DNA of 64,000 bases from Candidatus Zixiibacteriota bacterium (GTDB taxonomy: Bacteria > Zixibacteria > MSB-5A5 > WJJR01), in contig JBFMGX010000016.1 of assembly GCA_040752595.1 (NCBI GenBank), positions 36,463-100,462 of the forward strand. The letters are read 5' to 3'. Shown here piece by piece: positions 16,563-26,306 of the stretch (position 1 is its first letter; each line of letters starts with the position of its first letter). A program made the translations under genes and the position numbers. Below the pieces are notes generated by a model. It did no database searches. It saw only the letters and a program-made list of their open reading frames with translations, and was not told where the DNA came from.

Positions 16563-18779
16563 TCACCGGGCCATGGTCAGTCGATCAATCAGGTACTTGT
16601 TACCCGGCACCAGCCGGAGAGCACGGCTCCAGTAGTCGACCGCCCGGGATTTGTCCAACGGGCCTCCGACCGTGCTGTAGCGTTGCCAATAAACCTCGCC
16701 CGTCTGCCCGAGCAAAACAAAATCGTCGGGATAGAAGGCCAGGGCGCGCTCGTAGGCATAGATGGCCTGGTCGGGGCGATTGGCCCGATGGTACAAGTCG
16801 CCGGCAAACCACCACCCGGAGAAGTTGTCGGCGGAATCGGCGACCCGCTGTGTCAGCTCCTTGAGGAGCGTGTCGAGCGGCTGCTGACCCAAACTGCCCC
16901 GCAGTCGCTCAAAGAACGACGGCCGGTAGCTACTGGCCTCCGGATTGCCGCCGATTTCCGCCACACGCAGCACGGCGTACCGCAGGTTCCGGACCGTGTA
17001 AGTGGTCACGCGTTCGGCCGCCTGCGCGATCTGGGGGTATTCCTTGAAGAACGGCGCATCGCTCTTGTCTTCGACGACGACGTGCGTGATCGGCCGTTCG
17101 GCGAAGAAACGCTCCGATTCCTTCAGCACAAAGAAGTGGTTCAGACTCTTCGGCGAATCGCGCCGCTGGGTCAAGGCGGGAGCCATCTCCCCGGTCACGA
17201 CGGCCCCGGGACCGAGAATGACACTGAGGTCCCGGTTGGCCGAGGCAATGGTCGTCTGCGGATGCGCCCACCACCGGACGAAACGACGACCCTGACCCAC
17301 GAGAGACACAAGCAAGATGACGGCAATAATCACCTCGACCCAGGGGCGCAGTCCCGGCCGTCGTCCAACGGTCGTCGATGCACCCGCCCGGCCGGCCCAA
17401 GCAATCCAGGCGACCGCCACCGCGAATCCGACGAGGAGGGGCGCTGAGTAGCTTGTGGACGTGAACACGCGCCGCGACCCGCCCAAGAGAGGGGCAAACA
17501 GGAAATGCTGCAGGCCCATCGAGACGAGGGCGAACAGAACCGGCGTCACCCACCAGATCGCCCGCGGTCGATCAGCCGCGCGTCTCGGCCCCGAACGCTC
17601 AGCCCAGTATTGGAGCAGCCAGCCGGCGGCCGCGGCCAGCGGAAGAATCAGCACGATTTGGTAGCGGACGGGGCGGTAGTTGAACGGGGAGAATGCCAGA
17701 TAGGCGCTGAGGAACCACCCGACGATCAACCAGACCGCCGCCGGAACGCGAGTCAAGAAGTGGCGCAGCGTCGTGACCCGTCCATAACACACTGTCATCG
17801 TGGCCATGCCGATCAGGCCGATGATCCCGACAACCGGCGCACGCGTCAGTATGCCGGTGTCCGTACCGAACGAGAACCACATCCCCAGAAAGCCCGAAAG
17901 AGACGACAATCCCACTGGGTCGCCGTAGAGACTGCGCGACTGCTCACGCAAGTACTTCAGCACTTCTGCGGAGGCCAACTGGTAGACGAAGATGTACCAA
18001 ATCAGGGTGACAACACCCATGCCGGCGGCGTAGCCAATCGCCCGTCGCCAACGCGCCAGGTTGCCCGACGACGTGTGTCCTGATTCGGAGAATCCGACGA
18101 CGATCGCGCCGAACAGGAAGATCGGGGCGGCGTGCAGGGCCGTGACCTTGCCGAATACGGTTCCGATTCCTGCCACGATCCCGGCCACAATCGCCCACCA
18201 CCATCGGCCCGCGCTGGTGATGACCGCCCAGAAGGCGACCGCCAACGACGCGTTGGCGGCAACCTCCAGAAACGGCTGGCGGCTATAGGCAACGAACAAG
18301 TAGTGCACCGCCAGGAAACATCCGGCGCACGCTCCGGCGAGATATCCGAAGGCCCGGCCGACGCCCCACGCCAGGAATCCGACGGCCACGAGATTCAGCA
18401 GGACCGCAGTCAGGTTCGCAGTGGAAATGTCGGTGCCAAAGACGGTGAATACTATATACGCGAATAGTCCGGTGATGTTCTTCCGGAAGAAGACCAACTT
18501 CTCATCGTTGAGGGGGTTCCACTCGCCGAAACTGATCGCATTGCGCGCGTAGGCCGTGTACTGCGGTGGATCGGTGAGCAAGTCCTGGCTCCAAGACACG
18601 TCCGACGGCGCATCGGCACCGAGGTACGGAAGCCGTGTCGCCAGGGTTAACAATGCGACGAGGAGAACCGCCGCGATCTGCCACCGCTTCTCCTGCAGAT
18701 AGTGCGTCCATCCGGCCCACGCAGTCCGGGTCTTCGGAGCCGTTGGCCGGGCGTCGGGACGGCGGGAGGGTTTGGTCAT
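16563..18779 (-). CDS. GT39/ArnT-like membrane glycosyltransferase with TPR-like C-terminus
   Basis: A 738-aa protein. About twelve membrane helices fill residues 35-500. The first periplasmic loop contains DVSWSQDLLTDPPQYTAYAR, comparable to the acidic catalytic loop of PMT/ArnT-type (GT-C) enzymes that use polyprenyl-phospho-sugars. A soluble C-terminal part ends with TPR-like helices (GDLYHRANRPDQAIYAYERA; SRAVDYWSRALRLVPGNKYL). It may transfer the sugar activated by the neighbouring GT2/DPM-like enzymes to a protein or glycan outside the inner membrane. Family assignment is from topology and the loop; acceptor unknown. Confidence 0.72.
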   Translation of the reverse strand: MTKPSRRPDARPTAPKTRTAWAGWTHYLQEKRWQIAAVLLVALLTLATRLPYLGADAPSDVSWSQDLLTDPPQYTAYARNAISFGEWNPLNDEKLVFFRKNITGLFAYIVFTVFGTDISTANLTAVLLNLVAVGFLAWGVGRAFGYLAGACAGCFLAVHYLFVAYSRQPFLEVAANASLAVAFWAVITSAGRWWWAIVAGIVAGIGTVFGKVTALHAAPIFLFGAIVVGFSESGHTSSGNLARWRRAIGYAAGMGVVTLIWYIFVYQLASAEVLKYLREQSRSLYGDPVGLSSLSGFLGMWFSFGTDTGILTRAPVVGIIGLIGMATMTVCYGRVTTLRHFLTRVPAAVWLIVGWFLSAYLAFSPFNYRPVRYQIVLILPLAAAAGWLLQYWAERSGPRRAADRPRAIWWVTPVLFALVSMGLQHFLFAPLLGGSRRVFTSTSYSAPLLVGFAVAVAWIAWAGRAGASTTVGRRPGLRPWVEVIIAVILLVSLVGQGRRFVRWWAHPQTTIASANRDLSVILGPGAVVTGEMAPALTQRRDSPKSLNHFFVLKESERFFAERPITHVVVEDKSDAPFFKEYPQIAQAAERVTTYTVRNLRYAVLRVAEIGGNPEASSYRPSFFERLRGSLGQQPLDTLLKELTQRVADSADNFSGWWFAGDLYHRANRPDQAIYAYERALAFYPDDFVLLGQTGEVYWQRYSTVGGPLDKSRAVDYWSRALRLVPGNKYLIDRLTMAR

Positions 18780-18802
18780 GACCGGAATGGGGTGGGCGAC
18801 GA

Positions 18803-19900
18803 TTAGAGATCGACGGAGTGCCGCGCGACGGCGGCGACATGGTCGATCTGCTCGTCCGTCAACTCGGCGTACATCGGCAGCGAGACAATCCGTCCCGCCA
18901 ACGTCTCCGTGACCGGATAGCGCAGCGAACTCATCTGCGCATACGCTTTCTGCTTGTGCACCGGGATAGGGTAGTGAATCAAGGTATCGATTCCTTCGGC
19001 CTTCAGGTCCTCCTGGAAACGGGAGCGGTCATCAACCTGCACAACAAAAAGATGATAGACCGATTGCGCGTCATCATCAGGAGGGGGCAACACAAGATTG
19101 GCACCGGCGAGTTTCGCACGATAGCGGGCGGCGTGGGCCCGCCGGGCTGAGTTCCAATGATCCAAGTGCTGCAATTTCACGTCCAACACCGCGCCCTGGA
19201 TGCCCTCCATCCGATAGTTGTACCCGAGGACGTCATGGTGGTATTTCTGCAACGAACCATGATCACGCCACATGCGTATTTGCCTCGCCCACGCGTCATT
19301 GTCGGTGACTACCGCGCCGCCCTCACCGTAGGCGCCCAGGTTCTTCCCTGGATAGAACGAGAAGCAGGCGGCTGTCCCCCACTGTCCGGTACGTCGCCCC
19401 TGGTACGACGCGCCGTGTGCCTGGCAAGCGTCCTCGATGACGACAATCCCCTTCTCGTCGGCGATGGCATTGATGGCGTCCATCGGCGCTGGACGCCCAT
19501 ACAGATGCACGGGCAGAATCGCTTTGGTCTTCCGCGTGACGGCCTTGCGCAGAGCCGACGGATCGACATTGTAGGTCTTGGGATCGACATCGACCAGGAC
19601 AGGAGTCGCGCCGCAATAGGAGACCGCCGCACAGGTGGCGATGAAGGTGTTGGCGGCGGTGATGACTTCATCCCCCGGCCCGACACCGGCGGCCAACAGC
19701 GCCAGGTGCAGCGCCGAGGTTCCACTGTTGACCGCAATGCAGTTCTTCGCGCCGCAGTAGGAGGCGAAATGCGCTTCGAATTCCTGCACGTGTTTGCCGA
19801 GGATGAAGCCGCAGTCCGCGACGACCCCGGCGATCCCGGCGTCGACCTCGGGTTTTATTGTCCCATACTGGGCCTTCAGATCAAGGAATGGAACACGCAT
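18803..19900 (-). CDS. DegT/DnrJ/EryC1/StrS sugar aminotransferase
   Basis: A 365-aa PLP enzyme that aminates a nucleotide keto-sugar. Family segments: VPFLDLKAQY at the start, NSGTSALHLALLAAGVGPGDEVI, EDACQAHGASY, and the PLP lysine K186 in FYPGKNLGAYGEGG. The end reads LPMYAELTDEQIDHV. It is the first gene of the long minus-strand glycosyltransferase unit, 23 bases before the GT39 gene, which suggests an aminated deoxysugar in the product. ATG at 19900 matches the family start; a nine-residue upstream extension is not conserved. Exact substrate unknown. Confidence 0.88.
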   Translation of the reverse strand: MRVPFLDLKAQYGTIKPEVDAGIAGVVADCGFILGKHVQEFEAHFASYCGAKNCIAVNSGTSALHLALLAAGVGPGDEVITAANTFIATCAAVSYCGATPVLVDVDPKTYNVDPSALRKAVTRKTKAILPVHLYGRPAPMDAINAIADEKGIVVIEDACQAHGASYQGRRTGQWGTAACFSFYPGKNLGAYGEGGAVVTDNDAWARQIRMWRDHGSLQKYHHDVLGYNYRMEGIQGAVLDVKLQHLDHWNSARRAHAARYRAKLAGANLVLPPPDDDAQSVYHLFVVQVDDRSRFQEDLKAEGIDTLIHYPIPVHKQKAYAQMSSLRYPVTETLAGRIVSLPMYAELTDEQIDHVAAVARHSVDL

Positions 19901-19920
19901 GAAACGGTCCTTTGAACGTA

Positions 19921-19990
19921 GGGACACGGCGTGCCGTGCCCATAGGGCGCCTCGTCAACATAGGGGTTATGGGCACAGCAGGCTGTGCCC
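19921..19990. repeat. Two GC-rich hairpin repeats
   Basis: A first palindromic block (CGGCGTGCCG core, 19927-19936) is followed by a 9-bp perfect stem (GGGCACAGC at 19971-19979 with GCTGTGCCC at 19982-19990). Both start near TAGGG/ATGGG and end in CCC, like other hairpin repeats in this window. They separate the pyrimidine and glycosylation units. Confidence 0.7.
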
Positions 19991-20028
19991 CTTGTAGACG
20001 TGGGTTCATGTTCGGGGCATCATCACAG

Positions 20029-21375
20029 CTACGACGGCAGCGCCCGGCCACGCGCGCCATTGGACTCGTGCACCAGCCGCCCGTCCACGATCGTGGACTT
20101 CACCAAGCCCGTCAACTCCCAACCGTAGAAGGCGGAGTTCTTGGACTTGGAGGTCAGTTGATCCGGCGTCACGGTCCAGCGCGCATCCGGATCGATGATT
20201 GCGATGTCGGCGGGTGCACCCGGCGCGATGGCGCCCGCGGGAAGATGGAAAACCTGAGCGGGGCGACGCGACAAGCAATCGATCAGCAGCAACCACTCCA
20301 TCAAGCCGGTCTCCCGCAGTGCCTTGACACAGACACCCAGCGCCGTCTCCAGTCCCACCGTGCCAAACGGTGCCAGATCAAACTCCCCATCCTTTTCCTG
20401 CTCGGCGTGCGGCGCGTGATCGGTGGCGATGCAGTCGATCGTTCCATCCGCCAACCCCGCGCGGAGCGCCGTGACGTCGTCCGCGGTCCGCAGCGGCGGA
20501 TTGACCTTGTAGAGCGGATCGAAATCCCGGGCGACCCAGTCGTCGGTCAGCATGAGATGGTGAGGCGTGACCTCGGCGGTCACGTTCACACCGGCGGCTT
20601 TGGCGGCGCGGATGATGGCCACGGAGCCGGCGGTCGAGACATGCGCCACGTGCAGGTGGGTTCCCGTCTCCCGGGACAGCGCGATGTCGCGCGCCACGCA
20701 GATCTCTTCGGAGATCGCCGGGATGCCGCGCAGCCCCAGCTTGGTCGACACAAGACCCTCGTGCATCACGCCATTGCCGGACAACTCCGGCGTCTCGCAG
20801 TGCTCGACGATCGGCACGCCGAACATGTGAGCGTACTGCATGGCACGGCGCAGCAGCCCCGCCGACGCCACCGGCGCTCCATCATCGGAAAAAGCCACGG
20901 CGCCCGCCGCGACCATCTCGGCGATCTCGGCCAGCGATTTGCCCTCGCGGTCGCGGGTGATCGCTCCGACCGGATATACACGCCCCGGCGCCGAGGAGGC
21001 GCGATCAAGGACAAAGCGCACCGTCTCCTGATCGGCAATCGCCGGCTCGGTGTTCGGCATACAGCAGAGCGTCGTGAATCCGCCGCGAACACCGGCCGCC
21101 GAGCCACTCGCCACAGTCTCTTCGTCCTCGCGACCGGGCTCGCGCAAGTGGCAGTGCAGATCGACGAATCCCGGGGCCACGATCATGCCGCCGGCATCGA
21201 GAACCGCCCCAGGCACGCGTTCATAGCGACGGTCACGACCGGCGCGCTCGATGCGTTCGACTCTTCCCTTACCGTCGAGAATCACGTCGGCGACGCCGTC
21301 GAAACCGGAAGCGGGATCAATCACCCGTCCACCGACGATCACGCCAACCGCGCGGAATGTGGAGCGGTATGTCAT
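20029..21375 (-). CDS. pyrC: Dihydroorotase
   Basis: A 448-aa amidohydrolase of the class I (PyrC/AllB-like) group that closes carbamoyl-aspartate to dihydroorotate. The metal-binding motif VDLHCHLREPG holds H74 and H76. Also seen are CCMPNTEPAIADQ, HVAHVSTAGS, EVTPHHLMLTDD and the catalytic aspartate in CIATDHAPHAEQEK. ATG overlaps the pyrB stop by 4 bases, as in many pyrB-pyrC pairs where the two enzymes associate. It ends the short pyr operon. Confidence 0.94.
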   Translation of the reverse strand: MTYRSTFRAVGVIVGGRVIDPASGFDGVADVILDGKGRVERIERAGRDRRYERVPGAVLDAGGMIVAPGFVDLHCHLREPGREDEETVASGSAAGVRGGFTTLCCMPNTEPAIADQETVRFVLDRASSAPGRVYPVGAITRDREGKSLAEIAEMVAAGAVAFSDDGAPVASAGLLRRAMQYAHMFGVPIVEHCETPELSGNGVMHEGLVSTKLGLRGIPAISEEICVARDIALSRETGTHLHVAHVSTAGSVAIIRAAKAAGVNVTAEVTPHHLMLTDDWVARDFDPLYKVNPPLRTADDVTALRAGLADGTIDCIATDHAPHAEQEKDGEFDLAPFGTVGLETALGVCVKALRETGLMEWLLLIDCLSRRPAQVFHLPAGAIAPGAPADIAIIDPDARWTVTPDQLTSKSKNSAFYGWELTGLVKSTIVDGRLVHESNGARGRALPS

Positions 21376-22439
21376 TCGCCTTCCCGTGCGGCTGCCGCCG
21401 GTACCTGTCCACCGCATAACAAGTAGAGAACGGCCATACGGACCGCCAGCCCGTTCGTGACCTGATCGAGGATGACGGAGGCGTCACCATCGGCCACTTC
21501 GGACGTTATCTCCACCCCACGGTTCATCGGTCCCGGATGCATGACGAGCGCCCCCGGACGAAGACGCGACGCACGGGCGGCATCAATCCCGAAGAGACGG
21601 GCGTATTCCCGCAACGAGGGCAGAAAATCGGAACTCTGTCGTTCGCGCTGGATGCGCAGCACGTTGACGGCATCGAAACCGGTGTCCAAGGCCGCGTCGA
21701 CGTCGGTGAAAACCTCGATGCCCAAGTCGGCCAGACAGGCCGGGACCAGCGTTGCCGGTCCACACACCGCCACCTGGGCGCCCATGGTCAAAAGCCCCCA
21801 GATGTTCGAACGCGCCACCCGGGAGTGAAGGACATCGCCCAGAATGAGAACGCGCTTCCCCTCCAGTGTCCGCCAGCGCTCCCAGAGGGTATACATGTCC
21901 AGCAGTCCCTGGGTCGGATGCTCATGGGCACCGTCGCCGGCGTTGAGGATGATCGCATCGGTGGCACGGGTCAGGAAGTGCGGCGCCCCCGGCGACGGAT
22001 GGCGAATGACGATCACGTCGGTCTTCATCGCCAGGATGTTCTTGACGGTATCGCGGAGCGATTCCCCTTTCTGCACCGAGGACGCGGCCGTCGTGAAATT
22101 GACGACATCGGCGGAGAGGCGTTTCTCCGCCAGCTCGAATGAAATGCGTGTGCGCGTGGAGGGCTCATAGAAGAGGTTGACAATCGTCTGCCCGCGCAGG
22201 GGCGGAACCTTCTTGATGGGTCGATCCAGCACTTCCTTGAAGGACTCCGCCGTCGTCAGGATCTTCTCGATGTCCTCGCGACAGACGCCCTCCAATCCCA
22301 GCAAATGGCGGATTCGCAGCCGTCCGGGAGGTGGTGCCGGCGTCGCATCGGAGGCCATGGGCGCAATCGGGGCCGGTCGACGCCCCCGTCCTGTCTCCGC
22401 ACTTCCGCCTGCCCTGCGTTCGCGATCAGATACGACCAT
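21372..22439 (-). CDS. pyrB: Aspartate carbamoyltransferase catalytic subunit
   Basis: A 355-aa protein; residues from about 45 match ATCase. Motifs are the carbamoyl-phosphate loop FYEPSTRTRISFE, ASSVQKGESLRDT, HPTQGLLDMYTL, and HPGPMNRGVEI near the end. The first 40 or so residues are Gly/Arg/Pro-rich and not typical. An internal ATG at 22358 gives a more usual length but has no ribosome-binding site, whereas the ATG at 22439 has GGGGATGAG upstream. No pyrI regulatory subunit is seen, which fits PyrR control. Confidence 0.93.
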   Translation of the reverse strand: MVVSDRERRAGGSAETGRGRRPAPIAPMASDATPAPPPGRLRIRHLLGLEGVCREDIEKILTTAESFKEVLDRPIKKVPPLRGQTIVNLFYEPSTRTRISFELAEKRLSADVVNFTTAASSVQKGESLRDTVKNILAMKTDVIVIRHPSPGAPHFLTRATDAIILNAGDGAHEHPTQGLLDMYTLWERWRTLEGKRVLILGDVLHSRVARSNIWGLLTMGAQVAVCGPATLVPACLADLGIEVFTDVDAALDTGFDAVNVLRIQRERQSSDFLPSLREYARLFGIDAARASRLRPGALVMHPGPMNRGVEITSEVADGDASVILDQVTNGLAVRMAVLYLLCGGQVPAAAAREGE

Positions 22440-22514
22440 GTCTCATCCCCGAACGTCAGGAGCCCAGTTCGGCTCCGCTCACTGCAAGCAGGGCTCCTGA
22501 CCTACGCGTCCACT

Positions 22515-23246
<732 letters not shown>

Positions 23247-23321
23247 TTAAAAGGCGGTGGTAAGAAACGGTGCGTCGAAGCGCAAGTCCACCCTTTTTGC
23301 GGCGGTTGCGTTCGGGGTGTG

Positions 23322-24755
23322 TCATCGGAACCCGATCGCATCGAGAACTCCCCCGTGCCTCTCCAGCGCCGCCCACGTTCCGTCGAAGATGATCCGCCCC
23401 TTGTCCAAGACCCAGACACGACGTGTCAGCCGCCGGAGAAACTCGAGGTCGTGGGAGATGATCACGTAGGCGGCCCGACGCTCCAGCCAGTCACGCAACA
23501 GCGATTCCAGACTTGCCTGGCCTTCAGCATCCAGCGACGCTTGGGGTTCGTCCAAAAGATACAGACGCGATGGGATGGCCGCGATGCCGGCGAGCGCCGC
23601 CCGTCGCCTTTGGCCACCGGAGAGCGAGAACGGTGCGCGTCGGGCAAACGTCGCCGCAGGGAGCCCGACTCGATCAAGTGCGATCGTCACGGCCGTTGCC
23701 AGCTCACCCGACTTCAGCCCGCGGGCTTTGGGTCCCACAGCTACATCATCGAGGACCGTCGAACAGAACAACTGGCGCTCGGGAAACTGCATCACCATCG
23801 CGGGTGCTTCATGACCGGGCATGTCACACCAGGTCATTTCCCCCTCCCACCGCTCAATCAGTCCCGCCAGATGCAATGCCAGCGTGGTCTTGCCGGCACC
23901 GATCGGACCGCACAGCCCAATCGCATCCCCCGCTCGTATCTCAACGGTAATGTCTTCGAGGGGATGATCGGGAATCGGCCACAGATGGGAGTCGACCTGT
24001 CGCAATCCCCGCGCACGTACGATCACCGGGGCATCAGGAGGCGCTTTTGGGACCGGCAGACCGGGTCCATGGTCATTCTGCGCGCCGGCCCAACCTGCAC
24101 TCGGGCCGTCGTAGACGATCCTGCCTGCGTCGAGCGCGATGATCCGCGGTAGCCGTCTTGCCTCTTCTTCATACTGGGTGACCAGGACCATCGCCGGGGC
24201 CGCACCAACTCCTCCTTTAGTTGCCGCCTCCAGATAGGCGAAGAACTCCCGCCGACCCGATGCATCGAGATGCGAGGTCGGCTCATCGAGTATGATCAAC
24301 CGACGCTGCGACGCGCGTGCGCAGGCCACCGCGACCTTCTGCTTTTCTCCTCCCGAAAGACTGTCGGTGGAACGGTCGATCAGATTGCCGAGTCCGTAGG
24401 ATTGCAGCGTCTCTCGTGCAATCGCCTCAACGGGGCCGCCATCGACCACATGCTCCAGTGTCAACATCATCTCTTCCAAGACCGTCGCCCCGATCAGGTT
24501 GTCCTCGGGCGACTGAAAGACGATGGCACCGTACGGCGGAATTGCCTGCCCGCTCTCGACGATCACGCGACCCCGAGTCGGAGCCAAAAGACCGGCGAGA
24601 ATCAAGGCGAGTGTCGACTTGCCGGAGCCGTTCGGGCCGACGATCGCCACGCGCTCGCCGGAAACGACTGTCAGAGACACGTCGGTCAAGGCGGGAATGG
24701 CATCGCCCTGATCTGGCGCGTACGTTGCCGACACCTGGTCACAGCGATACAACAC
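23322..24755 (-). CDS. Fused double ABC ATPase of ECF transporter type (EcfA1-EcfA2)
   Basis: A 477-aa protein with two complete ABC domains. Domain 1: Walker A GPNGSGKST, FQSPEDNLIGATV (the Q-loop wording typical of EcfA/CbiO), signature LSGGEKQKVA, Walker B LIILDEPTSHLD. Its switch residue is Gln (VTQYEEE) in place of His. Domain 2: GPIGAGKTT, MQFPERQLFCSTV, LSGGQRRRAALA, LYLLDEPQASLD and a normal switch His (ISHDLEFL). It should energise uptake of a vitamin or metal, but no EcfT or S component is adjacent. Start codon uncertain: GTG at 24755 has no ribosome-binding site. Confidence 0.87.
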   Translation of the reverse strand: MLYRCDQVSATYAPDQGDAIPALTDVSLTVVSGERVAIVGPNGSGKSTLALILAGLLAPTRGRVIVESGQAIPPYGAIVFQSPEDNLIGATVLEEMMLTLEHVVDGGPVEAIARETLQSYGLGNLIDRSTDSLSGGEKQKVAVACARASQRRLIILDEPTSHLDASGRREFFAYLEAATKGGVGAAPAMVLVTQYEEEARRLPRIIALDAGRIVYDGPSAGWAGAQNDHGPGLPVPKAPPDAPVIVRARGLRQVDSHLWPIPDHPLEDITVEIRAGDAIGLCGPIGAGKTTLALHLAGLIERWEGEMTWCDMPGHEAPAMVMQFPERQLFCSTVLDDVAVGPKARGLKSGELATAVTIALDRVGLPAATFARRAPFSLSGGQRRRAALAGIAAIPSRLYLLDEPQASLDAEGQASLESLLRDWLERRAAYVIISHDLEFLRRLTRRVWVLDKGRIIFDGTWAALERHGGVLDAIGFR

Positions 24756-24831
24756 AGGAGGCCATGATAAGCGAAAAGCTCCGCCGGCAGTAGCGTCGAC
24801 GGAGTCCGATCACTGCTCGCCCGAGGGGCTA

Positions 24832-26289
24832 TCAGCCGCAATCGAGATCGCGACCGGCGCGGGCCTCATCGACCCGCGAACGCGGGGTGTCATGGGGCGC
24901 AGAGTTCACAAGTTCGGGATCGGTCTCGGCCTCACGCGCAATCTGTAGCAGGATTTCGGCGTAGGCATCGAGCCGCTCCCGACTCTCCGTTTCGGTCGGC
25001 TCGATCATCAGCGCCTCGGGGACGATCAGCGGGAAGTAGACCGTGGGGGCATGCACGCCGAAATCGAGGAGCCGTTTGGCGATGGCACCGGCGCGGACGC
25101 CATGCTTCTTCTGACGCGCGGCCGAGGCAACGAACTCGTGCATGCAGGGGCCGGGATGGGGGATGTCGTAGGCATCCCGAATGAGCGTACGCAAATAGTT
25201 GGCGGCCAGGATCGCATCGCGCGACACTTCGGCCAGTCCATCCGGCCCCAGGCTACGAATGTAGGTGTAGGCCCGTACCAGGACGCCGAAGTTGCCGAAG
25301 AACAAGTGCACGGAACCGATGGACTCCGGCCCTGGGGCGACCCGGGCATACGATTCTGCACCGTCCGAGACGGATCGGACGATCGCCGGGCCCGGCAGGA
25401 AGGGTATCAATTCGCGCTTGGCACCGACCGCAGCCGCACCCGGCCCACCGCCGCCATGGGGTGTCGAGAATGTCTTGTGCAGGTTCAAATGCAGGACATC
25501 GAATCCCATGTCGCCGGCGCGGGCCAGCCCCAGCAGGGCATTCGTATTGGCGCCATCGTTGTACAGCAACGCGCCGCGCGCATGCGCCATGGCGGCAATG
25601 CGGACGATGTCGCGCTCGAACAACCCGAGCGTGTTCGGATTCGTCAACATGATGCAGGCCACGGTCTCATCGAGCACCTGCCCCAGCACATCCGGGTCAA
25701 CCAGCCCCTGATCGTTCGATTTGATCGCCACGGATTCGAAGCCGGTGAGCGTCACCGAGGCGGGATTGGTTCCGTGCGAGGAGTCGGGTATGATCACGCG
25801 TCGACGGTCCTCACCACGGCGACGGTGATAGGCGCGCGCCATCAAGAGCCCGACCATTTCTCCCTGCGCCCCGGCGGAGGGCTGCAAGCGCACCTCATCC
25901 ATGCCGGTGATCTCCGCCAGGTCGCGCGCCAACTCCCACAGGACCTGTAACGCCCCCTGGCAGTCGGAATCGGGGCTCTCCGGGTGCAGCCGCGCCATCC
26001 CGGGGATTGACGCCACGCGCTCATTGATCTTGGGGTTGTACTTCATCGTACACGACCCCAGAGGATAGGTGTTCTTGTCAATGTGGTGGTTGCGCGTCGA
26101 CAATCGCGTGTAGTGGCGCACGACTTCGATCTCTGAGACGTCGGGCCAGTCGGGCGCGGACACGCGGCGCAGTTCCGACGGAAGTGCCCATACCGGGCCG
26201 ATGGCGGGAACTTGGGACGTGGGAATCGTGACCCCGACCGTGCCTGCGGCCGAGAGGTCGAATATGGTCGTGTTGTCCGGATCCCTCAT
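24832..26289 (-). CDS. gcvPB: Glycine dehydrogenase (decarboxylating) subunit 2
   Basis: A 485-aa PLP subunit of the two-part P-protein. TRNHHIDKNTYPLGSCTMKYN near the start and the PLP site in HLNLHKTFSTPHGGGGPG mark the B subunit. With GcvPA it decarboxylates glycine and passes aminomethyl to GcvH. The ATG at 26289 with GGGGAG at 8 bases is chosen. A GTG at 26310 that overlaps the upstream stop (GTGA) is the alternative. It closes the gcv operon in this window; gcvT is not present. Confidence 0.93.
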   Translation of the reverse strand: MRDPDNTTIFDLSAAGTVGVTIPTSQVPAIGPVWALPSELRRVSAPDWPDVSEIEVVRHYTRLSTRNHHIDKNTYPLGSCTMKYNPKINERVASIPGMARLHPESPDSDCQGALQVLWELARDLAEITGMDEVRLQPSAGAQGEMVGLLMARAYHRRRGEDRRRVIIPDSSHGTNPASVTLTGFESVAIKSNDQGLVDPDVLGQVLDETVACIMLTNPNTLGLFERDIVRIAAMAHARGALLYNDGANTNALLGLARAGDMGFDVLHLNLHKTFSTPHGGGGPGAAAVGAKRELIPFLPGPAIVRSVSDGAESYARVAPGPESIGSVHLFFGNFGVLVRAYTYIRSLGPDGLAEVSRDAILAANYLRTLIRDAYDIPHPGPCMHEFVASAARQKKHGVRAGAIAKRLLDFGVHAPTVYFPLIVPEALMIEPTETESRERLDAYAEILLQIAREAETDPELVNSAPHDTPRSRVDEARAGRDLDCG

Positions 26290-26306
26290 CGGCGCACTCC
26301 CCGCTG

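Noticed and set aside
24760-24793. Nine-codon plus-strand frame after AGGAGG
   Set aside because: Too short, at the start of the ABC ATPase on the other strand, with no support beyond the purine run.
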